From positions 199,539 to 263,538 of the forward strand of contig KN834817.1 in NCBI GenBank assembly GCA_000827265.1: a DNA stretch of 64,000 nucleotides. Direction: 5' to 3'. Below are positions 34,985 through 46,934 of this stretch, piece by piece. This DNA is from Collybiopsis luxurians FD-317 M1. Its lineage: Eukaryota; Basidiomycota; Agaricomycetes; Agaricales; Omphalotaceae. Made by a program: the position numbers and the translations under genes. Numbering within the stretch: the stretch's first letter is position 1; the number at the start of each line of letters is the position of its first letter. The notes below the pieces were generated by a model. It had not been told where the DNA came from, ran no database searches, and was given only the letters and a program-made list of their open reading frames with translations.

Positions 34985-36570
34985 GATGCTTATACTGTAT
35001 TGCTTATGAAGTGGACAAAGCGTTTTACATACCTCAAGATGATGGTTTGAAGAAAACAACGAAAGCAATTTAACCCTGGTCAAGCGTCGGGCCGGGAGGT
35101 GGCGGTACCGACTTTGAACGTTTGAATGTTTGAACTTTGAGTCATCGTTCTTCACCACGCCTATCGAGTTTTTCCTCAGCAAGAGTTTTTTGTTTGCTCA
35201 TATCTGTGGAAATAGATAATTGTTAAGCATCGAAGGGTCACCGTTGAACCTTTGGTATAGATCGAAGGCGTGACAGCCATCGGCAATGAACATCGACGAC
35301 AGGTATTCCTGCATTCTGAAGATTGAGATATCACTGCAGCACGGAAGCCGAGAGAAGGGCCAGCTGAGCTCTGCTGTATTCAAGTGTTTCAACGATCGTG
35401 GCATTGAGGGAGAACATCAAAGGGAAACAGTATGGGCAAAGACGCGGCTGCAGCTCGGGATCCTAACGATGTCCCGAGTAAGCAAGGCATCTGTAGATCT
35501 AACTCTGAGTAAAATTTCTGCGCTATGCCACTGCAGAAGTCATACGCTTGTTCCCACATCCAGCGGCGCTTCACGCAAGTAGTGAGCTGGCTTCTTACAA
35601 TTCGATCCTGTGCAAGGAAAAGAAAGGGTGCAGATACTCCTGAGTCCTGACGCAAGGATGATGCTAAATGTGGTACAACGAACGAGAGAGCTTTGGGGAT
35701 TCAAACGTTGGGTACGAATTCTAGAAGTGGCACTCGAATCTGGTTGCGATGAACGAATTAAAATCGTATGGGACGAGATAACAGGCAGGAAGGAAGAAAG
35801 AAATGCTCAGAGGCCATAGCAAATTCGTGGTCGAAGGTCATCGAGTTGTCTGAAGGCAAGCTTGAAGCCGGTAGGTCCGGTTCACGACGTTACTTCAGAC
35901 ATTCTGAAGTCGTTTTTTCCATGAAGAGGCCCAAACAATACTGGCGGATATTTGAAAGAAGCTTCTTACCTTCTAGGCAGCCGAATCCGTACGTTTAAAC
36001 TTTGATTTCGGGAACAGTCCGGAGATCTTGGGAGTAGCTCCCTTGGAGCTCGGATAACAACATAAACGACTTGTGTATTGTGTATGCTACTTCTGGAAAA
36101 AGGCGCGTTTCGTCCTTCCCTATCTCGTCCTGCACACCTTATATGAGTATGAGACAGACAAAGACGATTAAAGAAAAGCTTTTAGGTTAACAGTGGCGTT
36201 GGTCGACTTGATTGTAATGAATGCATGTAGTAGTGAGGTAGAGGGTCAAACAGCCGTGTATAATCCGACAGCACCCCATGTACATCACACGACCGCATAG
36301 ATTGACTTTTAGACCAATGGAGATATACAACAGAGACGATATTCGCATGGACATATAGATCCTCTTTTGGCCGCTTTCTTTCGGGTTTCAAACAGTTAGT
36401 TCAATGCAACAAGCCGAGAAAAGAGGGTTTATGTAGATAGACTATGGGTTCAATAATAGATTACATCGGAGGCTTGAATACTGAGTTTTTCTTGAAATCG
36501 AGCACGTTTCCCAGGACTGGCCCTACGTAAATGAAGTTACGTCGATGTCCTTGGGAGAAATGCCAAATAT
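34985..36570. other. Intergenic, no gene recognised
   Basis: Upstream side of the intact F-box gene and downstream side of the DUF6534 gene. The plus strand at about 35838-35875 encodes IELSEGKLEAG, which recurs as AIDLSEGKLKGG at about 38935-38975, so a short dispersed sequence is present twice. Otherwise nothing. Confidence 0.35.
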
Positions 36571-36575
36571 CTTAC

Positions 36576-38226
36576 CTAGACCTTACTTGCATTTTCTCCA
36601 CCACTACACACAGTGGGAACGTCGCTACACGCCGTCCCACCCCGAAAACGCAAACCAGGGGACTCCAAAAACAGCTGAGCTTCACCATCGCGTGAATCGG
36701 AACTGTGTGACCAACTCGCTCGAGCATTGAGATTACTCATGAGAGCGACCGAATACAGTTTTCCGAGGGAGAAATTGAATATGAGATGTCTGAAAGGCAT
36801 GATAATCTTGAGTACAACAATCGAGTGCACTCGAGATTGGACAAGAAATTGAACTTACATGCCCGAGGTCTGCATGTAGAGGCAGCTGGATTAGAAGGGC
36901 TAAATCGTCAGAGGAAGAACGGCATACACTGGCTAGAAAGCAAACAGCATCCGCCATGGCGCATAAGGTCGTGATCAGCCCAGTTTGTATGGTTACTAAG
37001 ATGGAAAAAGCTCTCCAGCTTTCGAAAGTCATAATACGCTGGACGGCACTTACTCTGGATAATCCTATTGATAAGTTGATCGGTTTTCTGAAAGCCAGTC
37101 CTATGTCGTTGCTACTTTGTTGTCAACCAGCTGGCCAACGATCGGACTAAAGCTCCTACCCTAGCAAACATCGTGAGCCTCAGACAGAAAGTGACCCACA
37201 AGTTCGGAGTACTCACAGATAAATAACCAGAACAGTTGTTATTATAACGTCCGCTGCAATTTGCCCAAACAACCAAGTTAAAACCGACGCCTAAGGCAAT
37301 AGATCAGGGCCGCCCACCACGAATATCAAACGAGTTCATCACCTTGAAATGCATGAACTCCGTAAACCGAGGGAATCTTGGAACGTGAGCAGCAGAAGAA
37401 ATGGACCCAGCTATTGAAACCGAGTTCGTTGACGAATAAACGAGAAAAAGCTGCACGTACTCAGTCCGATGACCGTAGCAAGTCCTACCACAACTGCAGC
37501 AATTGTATTCTTGGTGAGCGTCTGAATTCGCCACGCGAAAAAGGATTGACAAAGAGCTGCAGTTACTCCCTGAGCAATGATAGCCAAATTCCAGTAATTA
37601 GAAGGAAAGGTTGTGGTCAAGCCATACCGTCAGGGGGGCGCCGATAGCGAACACTGAAAATCAAGATGTGAGAGGCAATAAAAAATACTAGATTGCAGGT
37701 CGACATACCCCAGGTCGCTTTAGTGAGGTAGGCAGGATCATCTGTGGGGTCATGAGAAATGCATGGAGAAGATTTCAAGCCGATGTGACTGACCGAAATG
37801 TTGGATGACAGCGTCGTACAAGTACACGATAACGAAAACAGTGCTGATCACATTGACGAGATATAACGCGTATACCTGAGATTCGTGGCGAGTGCGATCG
37901 CGAAAAAGCCAGAATCTTCAACACAGCAAGGGAAAAGGCGGGAAAGGCATGCGTACCAGTATCTGGATCCACGCAGGATCTTTGCTACCTCGTCCAAATT
38001 AGTTTCGCCGTTCCCAAAACAACTAGAAAGTTTGGACACACCGGGTACTAGTTACGCTGTACCAGTAAACCTGTCCAGACAGAATGCCGAATAGTGTTGT
38101 GTTGAAGACTTGTCCTATGTACATGGGGCCATGGCTGCAGCGGTGTCAAGGTTTCAAATGATAAATCGCCAATCAAAATTCGAGGACTATTATGGCATAC
38201 GCAATTTCAGCAGGACCGAGGGTCAT
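36576..38226 (-). CDS. DUF6534-type multi-pass membrane protein
   Basis: Exons read MTLGPAEIAYAII, then GPMYIGQVFNTTLFGILSGQ, LYDAVIQHFG, FFAWRIQTLTKNTIAAVVVG, VTIQTGLITTLCAMADAVCF and HLIFNFSLGKLYSVALMSNL followed by NARASW. The order matches the DUF6534 family as I remember it: a G-x-L/M-IG-x-x-x-x-x-x-LFG-Q-x-Y start, FFAWR, the QTGLIT block and the terminal LYxxxLMxxLNAR. About seven hydrophobic segments are expected. At least six introns. Start ATG 38226, stop at 36576-36578. The tail after NARASW is Ser/Gly-rich and hydrophilic. Function of the family is unknown. Exon borders in the middle (37.2-37.7 kb) are approximate. Confidence 0.7.
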
Positions 38227-38229
38227 TTG

Positions 38230-39455
38230 AGTAAGTGTAGTGGGTGTAGGGGAGAAAGGAGAAGATTCACGTACAGGAGTCGCAGGGATTCTTACCTCGT
38301 AAGTTGGGTTCAGACAACCGTCAAATTTAACTTTAAGCGCCGGAGTTCAGCGTGTTTTGCACGTGACTAAACGGATAGCGTAGGGCGCTTCTGAAGTTCG
38401 ACTTCCAACACGTCCTTGCTCAAGGGCCTGGACCTCAGCGATATGCTTGATACAGAAGGGGATGGTATGCTCTCTTAGGCTCGAAAGTGTAGGAAGTCTT
38501 GAAGCTGAATAGCTGAACAATTTGAACTATAAACAAGGATACACCGCAAATACCTTACACCTTTCCGTCGACAATCAGATCGTCCCTCAGTGACCCTCGC
38601 ATCATCCTCGGGGAATTATACACGCTGCCGCTGACCCTCAGCCCGCGAGAAGCTCAGAAAGCGAAGGATCTTCGGAACGTGCATTTCAGGAATGGCCAGT
38701 ACGCGCCGGTACGCTGCCGGTGTGAAAGCCTAATCCAAACTATCCAGTTGTCCCAAAACTCAGCTGTGCCTTATTCCAATCGTGCATTGACATATTACAA
38801 GTGGATCAGATCAAAGGCGAAAGGTACAGGTGGCAGAAGCGATACTTAAATCCATTTTCAACGAAAGTATGGAACACATGTGCGAAGAACACAGACCGGA
38901 GGGGACGAGAACAGGTCTACAGGCTATGGAGGCTGCTCTGCTGGACGCTATTGACCTGTCTGAGGGCAAGCTGAAGGGCGGTGATTTGAGTTCCGAAAGT
39001 CACCTCGAATGCCACTAATCAATTCTGCCCTCTGTTACAGGCGCGAATCGTTTTAGGAAAGGACTAGATTCGTCGTAAGTTGCTACTGTATGTATAATTA
39101 TTTAATCTTCTCAACTTAAAAAGATATCCCAACATAGAGTTAGCTTAATGACCCTTCCAATTCCGTTAGAATCGCTTTTACTATACCAGTGCCAAGTGTT
39201 GCGCCGCTCTGACCGTTGTGCTTGTCACCGCAAAGCTGTAAGCTGTACAACTTACCCAGCAACGCCGAAACCTGACGGATGCCCTCTCCTTCCTATTTTC
39301 TGACTCGTTTTTCCTAAATCGATTTGAGACTCAAGCGGCGTTTGTTGAATGTTCAGTCCATTAAGAGGAGCAGCTTCGGTCCTGATTTGAATACTATTTG
39401 AATACCATAATCGAAGAAGGGAAACTACCGCTGACTTTCTAGACTGTCTCCGCAC
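38230..39455. other. Intergenic with one short repeated coding-like fragment
   Basis: 38830-39018 (+) has a small frame MAEAILKSIFNESMEHMCEE ending ... DAIDLSEGKLKGG, partly repeated at 35.84 kb. It is isolated and has no further exons. It may be a remnant of a dispersed family. Confidence 0.3.
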
Positions 39456-41324
39456 CTAGTATGGATATTTGAGCCTAGAATCCTTAACAAGCTCTTCACC
39501 TCCCTCTAGTCGTTGCTTCTCAGCATTCTTATCCAGATATTCCAGTGCAATACCCTCGTACAGTTTACTTCCTTTATATTGCCTCACATCTGCGGGCCAA
39601 CTCCTAATCGCACTCGCCATCCGCGCTGGAACACCGGGCTCTTTCACGAGATCTTCCAAAGGGAAGATATATGTGCGAATACCAAAGACTATAGCACCGG
39701 AGAGTGGAAGCCTACGGAGGGTCTGCCGCTCAGATCGCAGACGTAAATTTTCCGGTAACACAACGACTGGATCAGTTTTGTCTGTGGAAGTTGGATATCT
39801 GTTGCCGTGGACAAATGCCTCTTCCGGGCCATTCGTGTATGAGGACCAGGAGAGTTCCTCGGGATCGATAGAGCTGTCATTTCCATCCATAGCTTCGATG
39901 GATGTTGAATGGACTCCTTTAGTAACGCAACGAATGTCCTTTGGGGGAATAACTTGGATGGAGTAATTATTACGAATGATAGGCTTGTCTACGGCCATCC
40001 GTTGGAAGTGGCGGTTCATCGCAGTCCGTAATTTGGTTTCATCTGATGCTGTTAATCGCAATCAGAAAAAAAGTAAAGTAAACCTTACTCACATTGAGGG
40101 ACGTTTCCTTCGATGTGGATTTCCTCCAGAGATAAGCCAAGTTTGTCTCGCATTCGCCAGAATCCTTGAAGAATTAGATTAATTTAGTTCTGGCAAGTTC
40201 GACACTTAGCCACTTACCCGGGATACAGATTGCTCCTCCTTGGAAATAGTATCGCCCGTCGGTACCTACAACCATCATGTAAAGAGCGCCATGGGAAACT
40301 CGCTTTGTCTACCTTCAAGCATCAGGGCTATATCATCTTGAACTCTGTGCAGTTGCACGACGGCACAATTATTCATGAAGACCATACTTGCAAAAGATTG
40401 CTTACAATAAAACAGCAATCTTCAACGCATTCTCTGCTTCTTCTATGCTAACCCGACGGAGTTTTGTCCAAGATCGCTTGAATAATTTGGGGTTCTCTAT
40501 CAGCGGAGGAGGGAGTGTGAAGGTTTCTTTCACCGGAATAATGGTGATTTGAGAAATATAACCCAACTCGGCATTGTACGATGCGGTAAAGATGTCCGGA
40601 TACCGTTTACTTAAGTAATCAGCGAGCTCATGGACAAGTTCTATCGCTGAATAATCAGTCAGTAAAGCTTTAAAATTCTCAGGGAATATATGGCATGTTC
40701 GAGGAGAGAAATCCACTCACCACTCTGACTGGCAGACTTTACTTGGATCTCGCCAACTCTGTCAGATAAGACCTGTACGACGTTGACACCCTGAGTAGCG
40801 ATACGGTGTTTCTTGATGTAGTAGTAGGACAGGATCTGATCATCCAGCTGCTCATGGTCAGATATCCGATTCAAGGTTCTAAGTTCTGCTTCATCGAAAA
40901 TACTTACCTCCATCCATTCATCCCAAGGCATTTCTCGAATACCCATGGTGACACTGATGAACTCATTCTTAATTCAAGAGAGAAATAACTGACAGAAGTA
41001 TGAAGTACACACTAATATTCTCCCCATCTAAAAGGTCGATACGGTATGGGTTTCAAATCCATTGGATCCGGGCTTGGTATGACTTGAGGATAAGAAAACG
41101 ATATCGGGATCCAGTCTGAGAGGTGTAACTAACATCCGCAGAGCATATAAATAAGCGATAAACCTACGGCCCCATTTCCGTTGCTTGACTTTCTTTTGGC
41201 CGGGTATATGATATTTCGATTGGATGATAAATGTAATTGCAAAAAGGAATAATATCCCCAGCAGAGTGCCTGGTACCAGCGGAAAGTTAGAGACGGATAA
41301 CTTAGAGGTGAATAAAGCGTGCAT
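39456..41324 (-). CDS. DUF3445 protein, haem-dependent oxidative N-demethylase-like, membrane-anchored
   Basis: Exon 1 (ATG 41324) encodes a membrane anchor (VPGTLLGILFLFAITFII). A splice after RKWG leads to IPSPDPMDLKPIPYRPFRWG, then TMGIREMPWDEWMEV. Later exons give YYIKKHRIATQGVNVV, TDGRYYFQGGAICIPG, FWRMRDKLGLSLEEIHIEG, MNRHFQRMAVDKPIIRNNYS, TLRRLPLSGAIVFGIRTYIF and VPARMASAIRSWPADVRQYK, ending LKYPY at 39456. The PFRWGxYxxTMGxRxMPWxxW, GxxxCIPGxWRxRDKxGxSLxxIHxE and TLRRLPxSGAxxFGIRTY blocks are hallmarks of DUF3445, related to the alpha subunit of haem-dependent oxidative N-demethylase. Complete, six or so introns. Substrate in fungi unknown. Confidence 0.85.
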
Positions 41325-41697
41325 CTACGGTGATGGACGTTTGGGTTAAGTTGCGTCCTCGGCACCAGGCGGTACCCCGAGTTCCGAGATATCACGTGAA
41401 GCGTGTTTGTCGCGTCAATTGACAATGAATGGCAATTATTATTCAGAATACGAGAAGTCCAGTTATTTTTAAATAGAACATCCCATAGGGCACGTCTGCA
41501 CGCGTCGGTGCGTGAAGGTCATTACGGTCGGCTAATTATTCTGTGCAATGCTGCAGGACACTGACTAGACGAGGAAAACAGTATAGTCCAAAAGTAGGTA
41601 AACCATATCCGACATCGTTAAACCCAAAACGAACTTTAGTTATACGCATGGATCAAAGGAAGCCAAACCTGTCCGTCGGTATGCCAGATCGTCTTCC

Positions 41698-43975
41698 TCA
41701 CCCCTCACTCTGACTCCGGCGCCTCTTCACCAGATGTAGTCCCTCAAGCGAGAAGAATTTGGGCGGCTTTATTGGGTAAACATGCGATAGCCATGGTTGC
41801 TTCAAGTTATACGCAACATCAAACCCAACATGCTCCTCACCATCCGTACCAACATACCTGCCAAACCGATACAAATATTCAGCGAGGAAAAGTTTGGCAT
41901 GCAGATGCTCCTGTGTATCGTTACATCGCTGCACGCACAATACTGGATCCTGCAAGAGATTGCTCGAATGACAGAATGTGAGGAGATCTGAAATGTTGAA
42001 GATACTGTGGGGAAGCATTCGCTTCGGTGATGGCCAAGCAACGGGGATGGAGACGAGGTATACAGCGAATATACCCCCCATAGCAAGGGCTTTCCATTGC
42101 GTACTGGTTCCTATGATAGTAGTATCTGCGTTGATACCAGTAATTGTGAACCATGTCCCACCTATAGCAGGGACGATAGACTGCACGAGTAAACTTAACG
42201 TAGAAAGGTAGGCAACTTTGTAATGTCCACTCATGAGAGCGTTCCAAGTTACGAGACCAGGGAGGTCAGAAGAGTAGTGGAGGAAGATATTCTCATTTGC
42301 AGGCTGTGCGGAATCGTACATACCGGCAAAAGGTTGCGTTGCCCGATATGTAATGTCAGCTTGAATCCAGACACTGCTCAGCATGGAGATGACAAAAGTG
42401 AGGATTACGCGAAAGATCAGGGTTGCGAGGCCAGATGAGATAGGAAGGGTCATTGTTTTTCTTGAGGCGAGGAGTAAGAAGGCTAGAGATAAAAGTAAAA
42501 GGAGGAACCACGCTAGGAACCCGATGGGCATTAACCATGGATGAAATGCTCGGTAGGGATTGGCTAATGTAGTTTTGCGATAGGACGATTCGGGTGCATG
42601 AACCTAAAAAGAGATGCTCAAGATAATTGGTGAGATGATTCGAAGAGATAACTTACATCGACAGATGAGGATGGGAATAAACCTTCGCGCGCAATACCGT
42701 ACCACACATATGGCAACCGCTGGCCATGGCAAGGAAAGACGATGTTACTGTTATCATCCTGGTCATTGGTGCGCCTCAGTGATACGCGCCAATAGCCAAG
42801 CCGATATACACGTGTCCGCATAGCTCTCACTCTCTCCCTTCTCGGTAAGCCCTCCAGAATATCAAAGTCCCGAAGAACATTGGACCCATGAAACAGTGCT
42901 AACTTGTCTGAAATGGAAACAGGATCCCATTTGAGACCAGTCGAGCGGCCATAAAGTCGAATCAGCAATGCGGCTGCCATCATGGCCAGGATGAAATAGA
43001 AAAACATCAAGGCTATGCCTACTGGATGGGACACGTAAAATTGTTGACAGGAATCTGAATCTTGATTGTACGGCTTAGCGATGATAAAGGCACTCTTAAG
43101 GGGAGGGAGATAGAGTAATATAATTCCTCGCAAAAGCCCTACACTCCAAAACAGGAAGTGACGGTTAAAGAAAGGATTGGTTGGAAAAACAGGTGCACCC
43201 AAGGTCTTTTGCCCCGAAGCTGCACCTGCGGTACTTGTACGTGCGAGGGAGAAGAAGGGGATCATGCGACTGAGGGCATTGAAGACCGCATTCCAGAGAA
43301 GCTTGGTGGTCGCTGACACAAGCATTGGGCCATATTCCCATGCCAATCGTTTATTCCTGTCGGAAGTGCAAAAATTTCGTCCGACGCTGTCTGCTTCGCG
43401 ATCGACGATCATGGTACCGACCATTCCACCTAGGCATAGTATGCAAACTATGGCTAGGAACCATGTTTTGAGAAGGAAGGGTCGAAAGTTTAGTTCCGGG
43501 TAACCTTCGGGGACATTTGCGAGTGGTTCAAAAATCAAGCCCAATTTGTATGGTGGTTGCCCATCCTGAATCGGGCTTTGCGCTGAGCCATAGCACTTTA
43601 AGTAAGTTTTCAATTGAGTCAGAAATGCAACTTACTTTGAGAATCTTCCACCCCGTAATTATCTCTGCGTTCTTCTCTTTGTCCTCTTTCCAGAAGCTCA
43701 TGCGTATCATCATTTCCATGGAAATCATCATTAAATGAAGACGTTTCGGACCAATCTAGCTCGGCCTCCTCAAAGTCTAACGCATCAGCAATGTGCTGCC
43801 TGATCGTTTGAATCGGAGAAGTGGATACGCTGGCGGGATCGTCATTATTGTTTCCTACAGGAAGAAAGAGCAGGATCAGCTTGGTCCTCCAAAAAATTGC
43901 GGTGACGGTAGTACCGGCGGTGGACAGGAGTGAAGCAGGGTTTCTTTTGGAATCAGGAGAACTTGGTGTGGACAT
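41698..43975 (-). CDS. DUF3433-type multi-pass membrane protein
   Basis: ATG 43975 opens a Ser/Asp-rich cytosolic part (MSTPSSPDSKRNPASLL), then an intron (about 43582-43633) joins PYKLGLIFEPL and RPFLLKTWFLAIVCILCLGG. The long second exon and third exon carry two halves with similar layout (hydrophobic segments, then SDKLALFHGSNVLRDFDILEG and SDLLTFCHSSNLLQDPVLC, then LYGR- and FGRYVG-type ends). Such internal duplication is what I recall of the DUF3433 family. About eight membrane segments. Ends at TGA 41698-41700 after KRRRSQSEG. Function unknown. A truncated pseudogene of the C-terminal half lies at about 46.43-46.93 kb on the same strand. Confidence 0.75.
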
Positions 43976-43979
43976 AGTG

Positions 43980-44790
43980 GATCGTAGTTGGATTATGGTG
44001 GCGGCAGGAGGAAATACCTCGCCAAGTACGAGTGTCTTTTTCTTACAATTCTCATGTCAAGAATTTTGAATCTATGTCCAAATCGGTCATGATCGTGGAC
44101 TGGACGCAACAGCAGCCCTCTTGCCTCATGTTCAAAGATGTTCAGATTCAGGTTGTACGCAAGGAGCTAAAATTTAGCGCCCATCTGGGCTTCCGCCGCT
44201 TTCATCGTGTTAAAATGAGCAGAGATAAGGGAGGGAGGGGTAAGTTCAGATGATGGACCATGCCGTGTAATAGAACTTCCTTCCTTAGGTTCTAGAAGCT
44301 CGGAGTTTGTACATTCAGTTGAACAATTCTCTTTCCGAGTCATTGACTACTAGAAGCTTCCACAAGCAAGAATGTAAGCGCCTCGAGGAAACCATTCGGG
44401 AAAGAACATTCCTCATGTCAGAAAATCATCGCCACACCGGGCATGGTTGAGTCATATTAGGCGCCCAAAGGGGAGTAGTTTGACGTGGAACGTCTAGAGC
44501 AGTCTCAAGCCGGCACTGGCGAAATGTATGTAACTAGCAATGACCTGTGCGATGCACAGGGCTAAGCAAACAAAGTCTGCGCTGAAGGAATTAGAATTGC
44601 TCAGTTTTGCTCAGAGCATCACTACGCGCCGCTCATTCGCTCCTTTCGCCCGTGCATGTCAAGGGGAGTCCAGCAGAAAAATCGCAGTCCAGCGTGCCAG
44701 AATCTTTAAATTGAATGAGCGCTAATACTCAGCCAATCAGATTGTCTTTCGACAATTTGGGTACAAACAGGGACAAACAGTTCCCCTTTG
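43980..44790. other. Upstream region of the DUF3433 gene, no gene
   Basis: Between the DUF3433 start and the foldback element. No coding frame. Likely holds the promoter of the minus-strand DUF3433 gene in its left part. Confidence 0.35.
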
Positions 44791-44794
44791 TATT

Positions 44795-45806
44795 CACTAC
44801 GGCGGCTCGGGTTTTTCTCGGCCGTTATTATTACCGTAAATAGATTTGGAATAAATTTTTGATTTCGAGCGAAAAAATACTCGAAATTTGGAGCTTTTTT
44901 CGCCCGATATTGGAATCGAAAAAAAGAAGACAATTAAATCTGCATTTCGCTTGAAAAAATGTTAAATATTCCTTTCTAATTTCAATTGATAAAAGGCATT
45001 GATTTCGGGCATAAAAGGATTAGAATTTCCTTTGTAGTTCGATTTAGATTTCGTTGGTCATTCAATTCCTTTCACGGCCGAAAAAGGAATCCTTTTTCGA
45101 TCGCAAAATGATTGTAATTGANNNNNNNNNNNNNNNNNNNNNNNNNNNNNNNNNNNNNNNNNNNNNNNNNNNNNNNNNNNNNNNNNNNNNNNNNNNNNNN
45201 NNNNNNNNNNNNNNNNNNNNNNNNNNNNNNNNNNNNNNNNNNNNNNNNNNNNNNNNNNNNNNNNNNNNNNNNNNNNNNNNNNNNNNNNNNNNNNNNNNNN
45301 NNNNNNNNNNNNNNNNNNNNNNNNNNNNNNNNNNNNNNNNNNNNNNNNNNNNNNNNNNNNNNNNNNNNNNNNNNNNNNNNNNNNNNNNNNNNNNNNNNNN
45401 NNNNNNNNNNNNNNNNNNNNNNNNNNNNNNNNNNNNNNNNNNNNNNNNNNNNNNNNNTGACCATTATGTTTCCCCAGGCGTAATTACAATCATTTTGCGA
45501 TCGAAAAAGGATTCCTTTTTCGGCCGTGAAAGGAATTGAATGACCGACGAAATCTAAATCGAACTACAAAGGAAATTCTAATCCTTTTATGCCCGAAATC
45601 AATGCCTTTTATCAATTGAAATTAGAAAGGAATATTTAACATTTTTTCGAGCGAAATGCAGATTTAATTGCCTTCTTTTTTTCGATTCCAATATCGGGCG
45701 AAAAAAGCTCCAAATTTCGAGTATTTTTTCGCTCGAAATCAAAAATTTATTCCAAATCTATTTACGGTAATAATAACGGCCGAGAAAAATCAGAGCCGCC
45801 GTAGTG
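44795..45806. mobile_element. Foldback element with CACTA-type termini and 325-bp inverted arms
   Basis: Left arm 44795-45119 and right arm 45482-45806 are inverted copies of each other over their whole length with few differences. Both ends read cactacggcggctc from the outside inwards, beginning CACTA. The 3 bp just outside are ATT on each side, matching the 3-bp duplication of CACTA/CMC elements. Arms are AT-rich with repeated tttcg and cgaaa words and encode no protein. Most of the loop is a 336-bp run of N. A non-autonomous element; a small ORF in the loop cannot be excluded. Confidence 0.8.
45122..45457. other. Assembly gap (336 N)
   Basis: Run of N inside the loop of the foldback element. 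Its length may be an estimate, so the true loop size is unknown. Such hairpins commonly break assemblies. Confidence 0.99.
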
Positions 45807-45825
45807 ATTGTAGACTTGACGTTTA

Positions 45826-46107
45826 CAGCCGTTTGCAAAAAGTTTTGCACATCGAGGCATTCAACTGTTGTTTATTTGTATTTGATATTTTGATACGGAT
45901 TCTATATATTCCAAGAGCCGGACACAAAGCCGACGCCCAAAGGAAAAGCAAACCGCTGATTTCGATAAGGATTGACCCACAGATGGCGTCGTCGGATGGT
46001 GGTTCCGTATGTTTTGATGGGCCTGGGTCCCGAAATATATAGGACGACCAAATACAAACAAACAAGTGTTGAATAGTCGGAAATGCAAACCTTTTTGCAA
46101 ACGGCTG
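45826..46107. mobile_element. Small TA-flanked TIR element (MITE), 282 bp
   Basis: Ends are inverted: cagccgtttgcaaaaagttt at the left and the reverse complement of cagccgtttgcaaaaaggtt at the right, with looser inverted similarity continuing about 60 bp inward. TA dinucleotides flank it at 45824-45825 and 46108-46109, as expected for Tc1/mariner-type insertion. It lies 18 bp from the end of the foldback element. No transposase. Confidence 0.75.
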
Positions 46108-46429
46108 TATGTGTCAACGTTTATGTGTCAACTTATACGGCGCGGGAAAAGACTTCGTCTTTTGTAATGAAGGATACATGAGACAAGACAAGAAGGAATA
46201 GGGAATGCGGTACATAAGGGTGGGCCAAAAAAGAAAGAGGCTCGCTGTCGAGCTCTATGTGAAATATGGTAAAGTGAAAAGGACACAGAGAAACATCGTG
46301 GTGAAAAAAGCTTGCTATATACTGTCCTAGAACAAAATGTCAATGCTAAGGCGGATCAAAGGCCAGAGACCACAAAAGCGTCGGCATGGCGCTCGCTGCA
46401 TAGAACCCAGCCAACTTGCTTTGACCCAT

Positions 46430-46930
46430 ATATCTGCCAAACCAATACAAGTATTCAGTAAGAAAAAGTTTTGCATGAAGATGCCATTGCGTATCTTTAC
46501 ACCTCTTCTTGCACAGCACAGGGTCCCGCAAGATATTACTCGCGTGGCAGAAAGTGAACAATTCAGAAATGTCGAGGATGCAGTCGTATTGGGGATGGCA
46601 AGGCAATAGGAATTGAGAGGATGTATATGATGAATATGACATCCATAGCGGCTGCTTTCCATCGCTAACTGGCACCTACAATAGTAGTGTCTGTGCTGAT
46701 ATCAGTAACGATGAATAAAGTTCCACTTATAGCCGGCACGAGCGACTAAACAAGTAAACTCAGAGTGGAGAGGTATACGAGCTTATAATGTCCGTTCATG
46801 AAGGCACTCCATGTGACGAGACCAGGGAGGTCAGAAGGATAATGGAGAAAGATGTTCTTGTTTGCAAGCTGGGCTGCATCATGAAAGGTTGTGTCTCTCG
46901 GAATGTTATTTCAGCTTGAACCCATACACC
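46430..46930 (-). pseudogene. Truncated DUF3433 pseudogene
   Basis: Translated pieces match the second half of the intact DUF3433 protein in order: GHYKLVYLSTLSLLV (GHYKVAYLSTLSLLV in the intact gene), PAISGTLFIVTDISTDTTIV, ILSIPIALPSP, LDISELFTFCHASNILRDPV and HLHAKLFLTEYLYWFGRYMG. Frames change between pieces, and TAG codons fall inside conserved stretches (after LLV and after the TTIVGAS-like block). Both ends are cut. Same strand as the parent gene and on the other side of the two TIR elements. Confidence 0.8.
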
Positions 46931-46934
46931 GATT

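Noticed and set aside
39469..39966. Plus-strand 165-aa ORF
   Set aside because: It is the antisense shadow of the last DUF3445 exon.
45054..45539. ORFs across the N run
   Set aside because: They exist only because unknown bases were translated as X.
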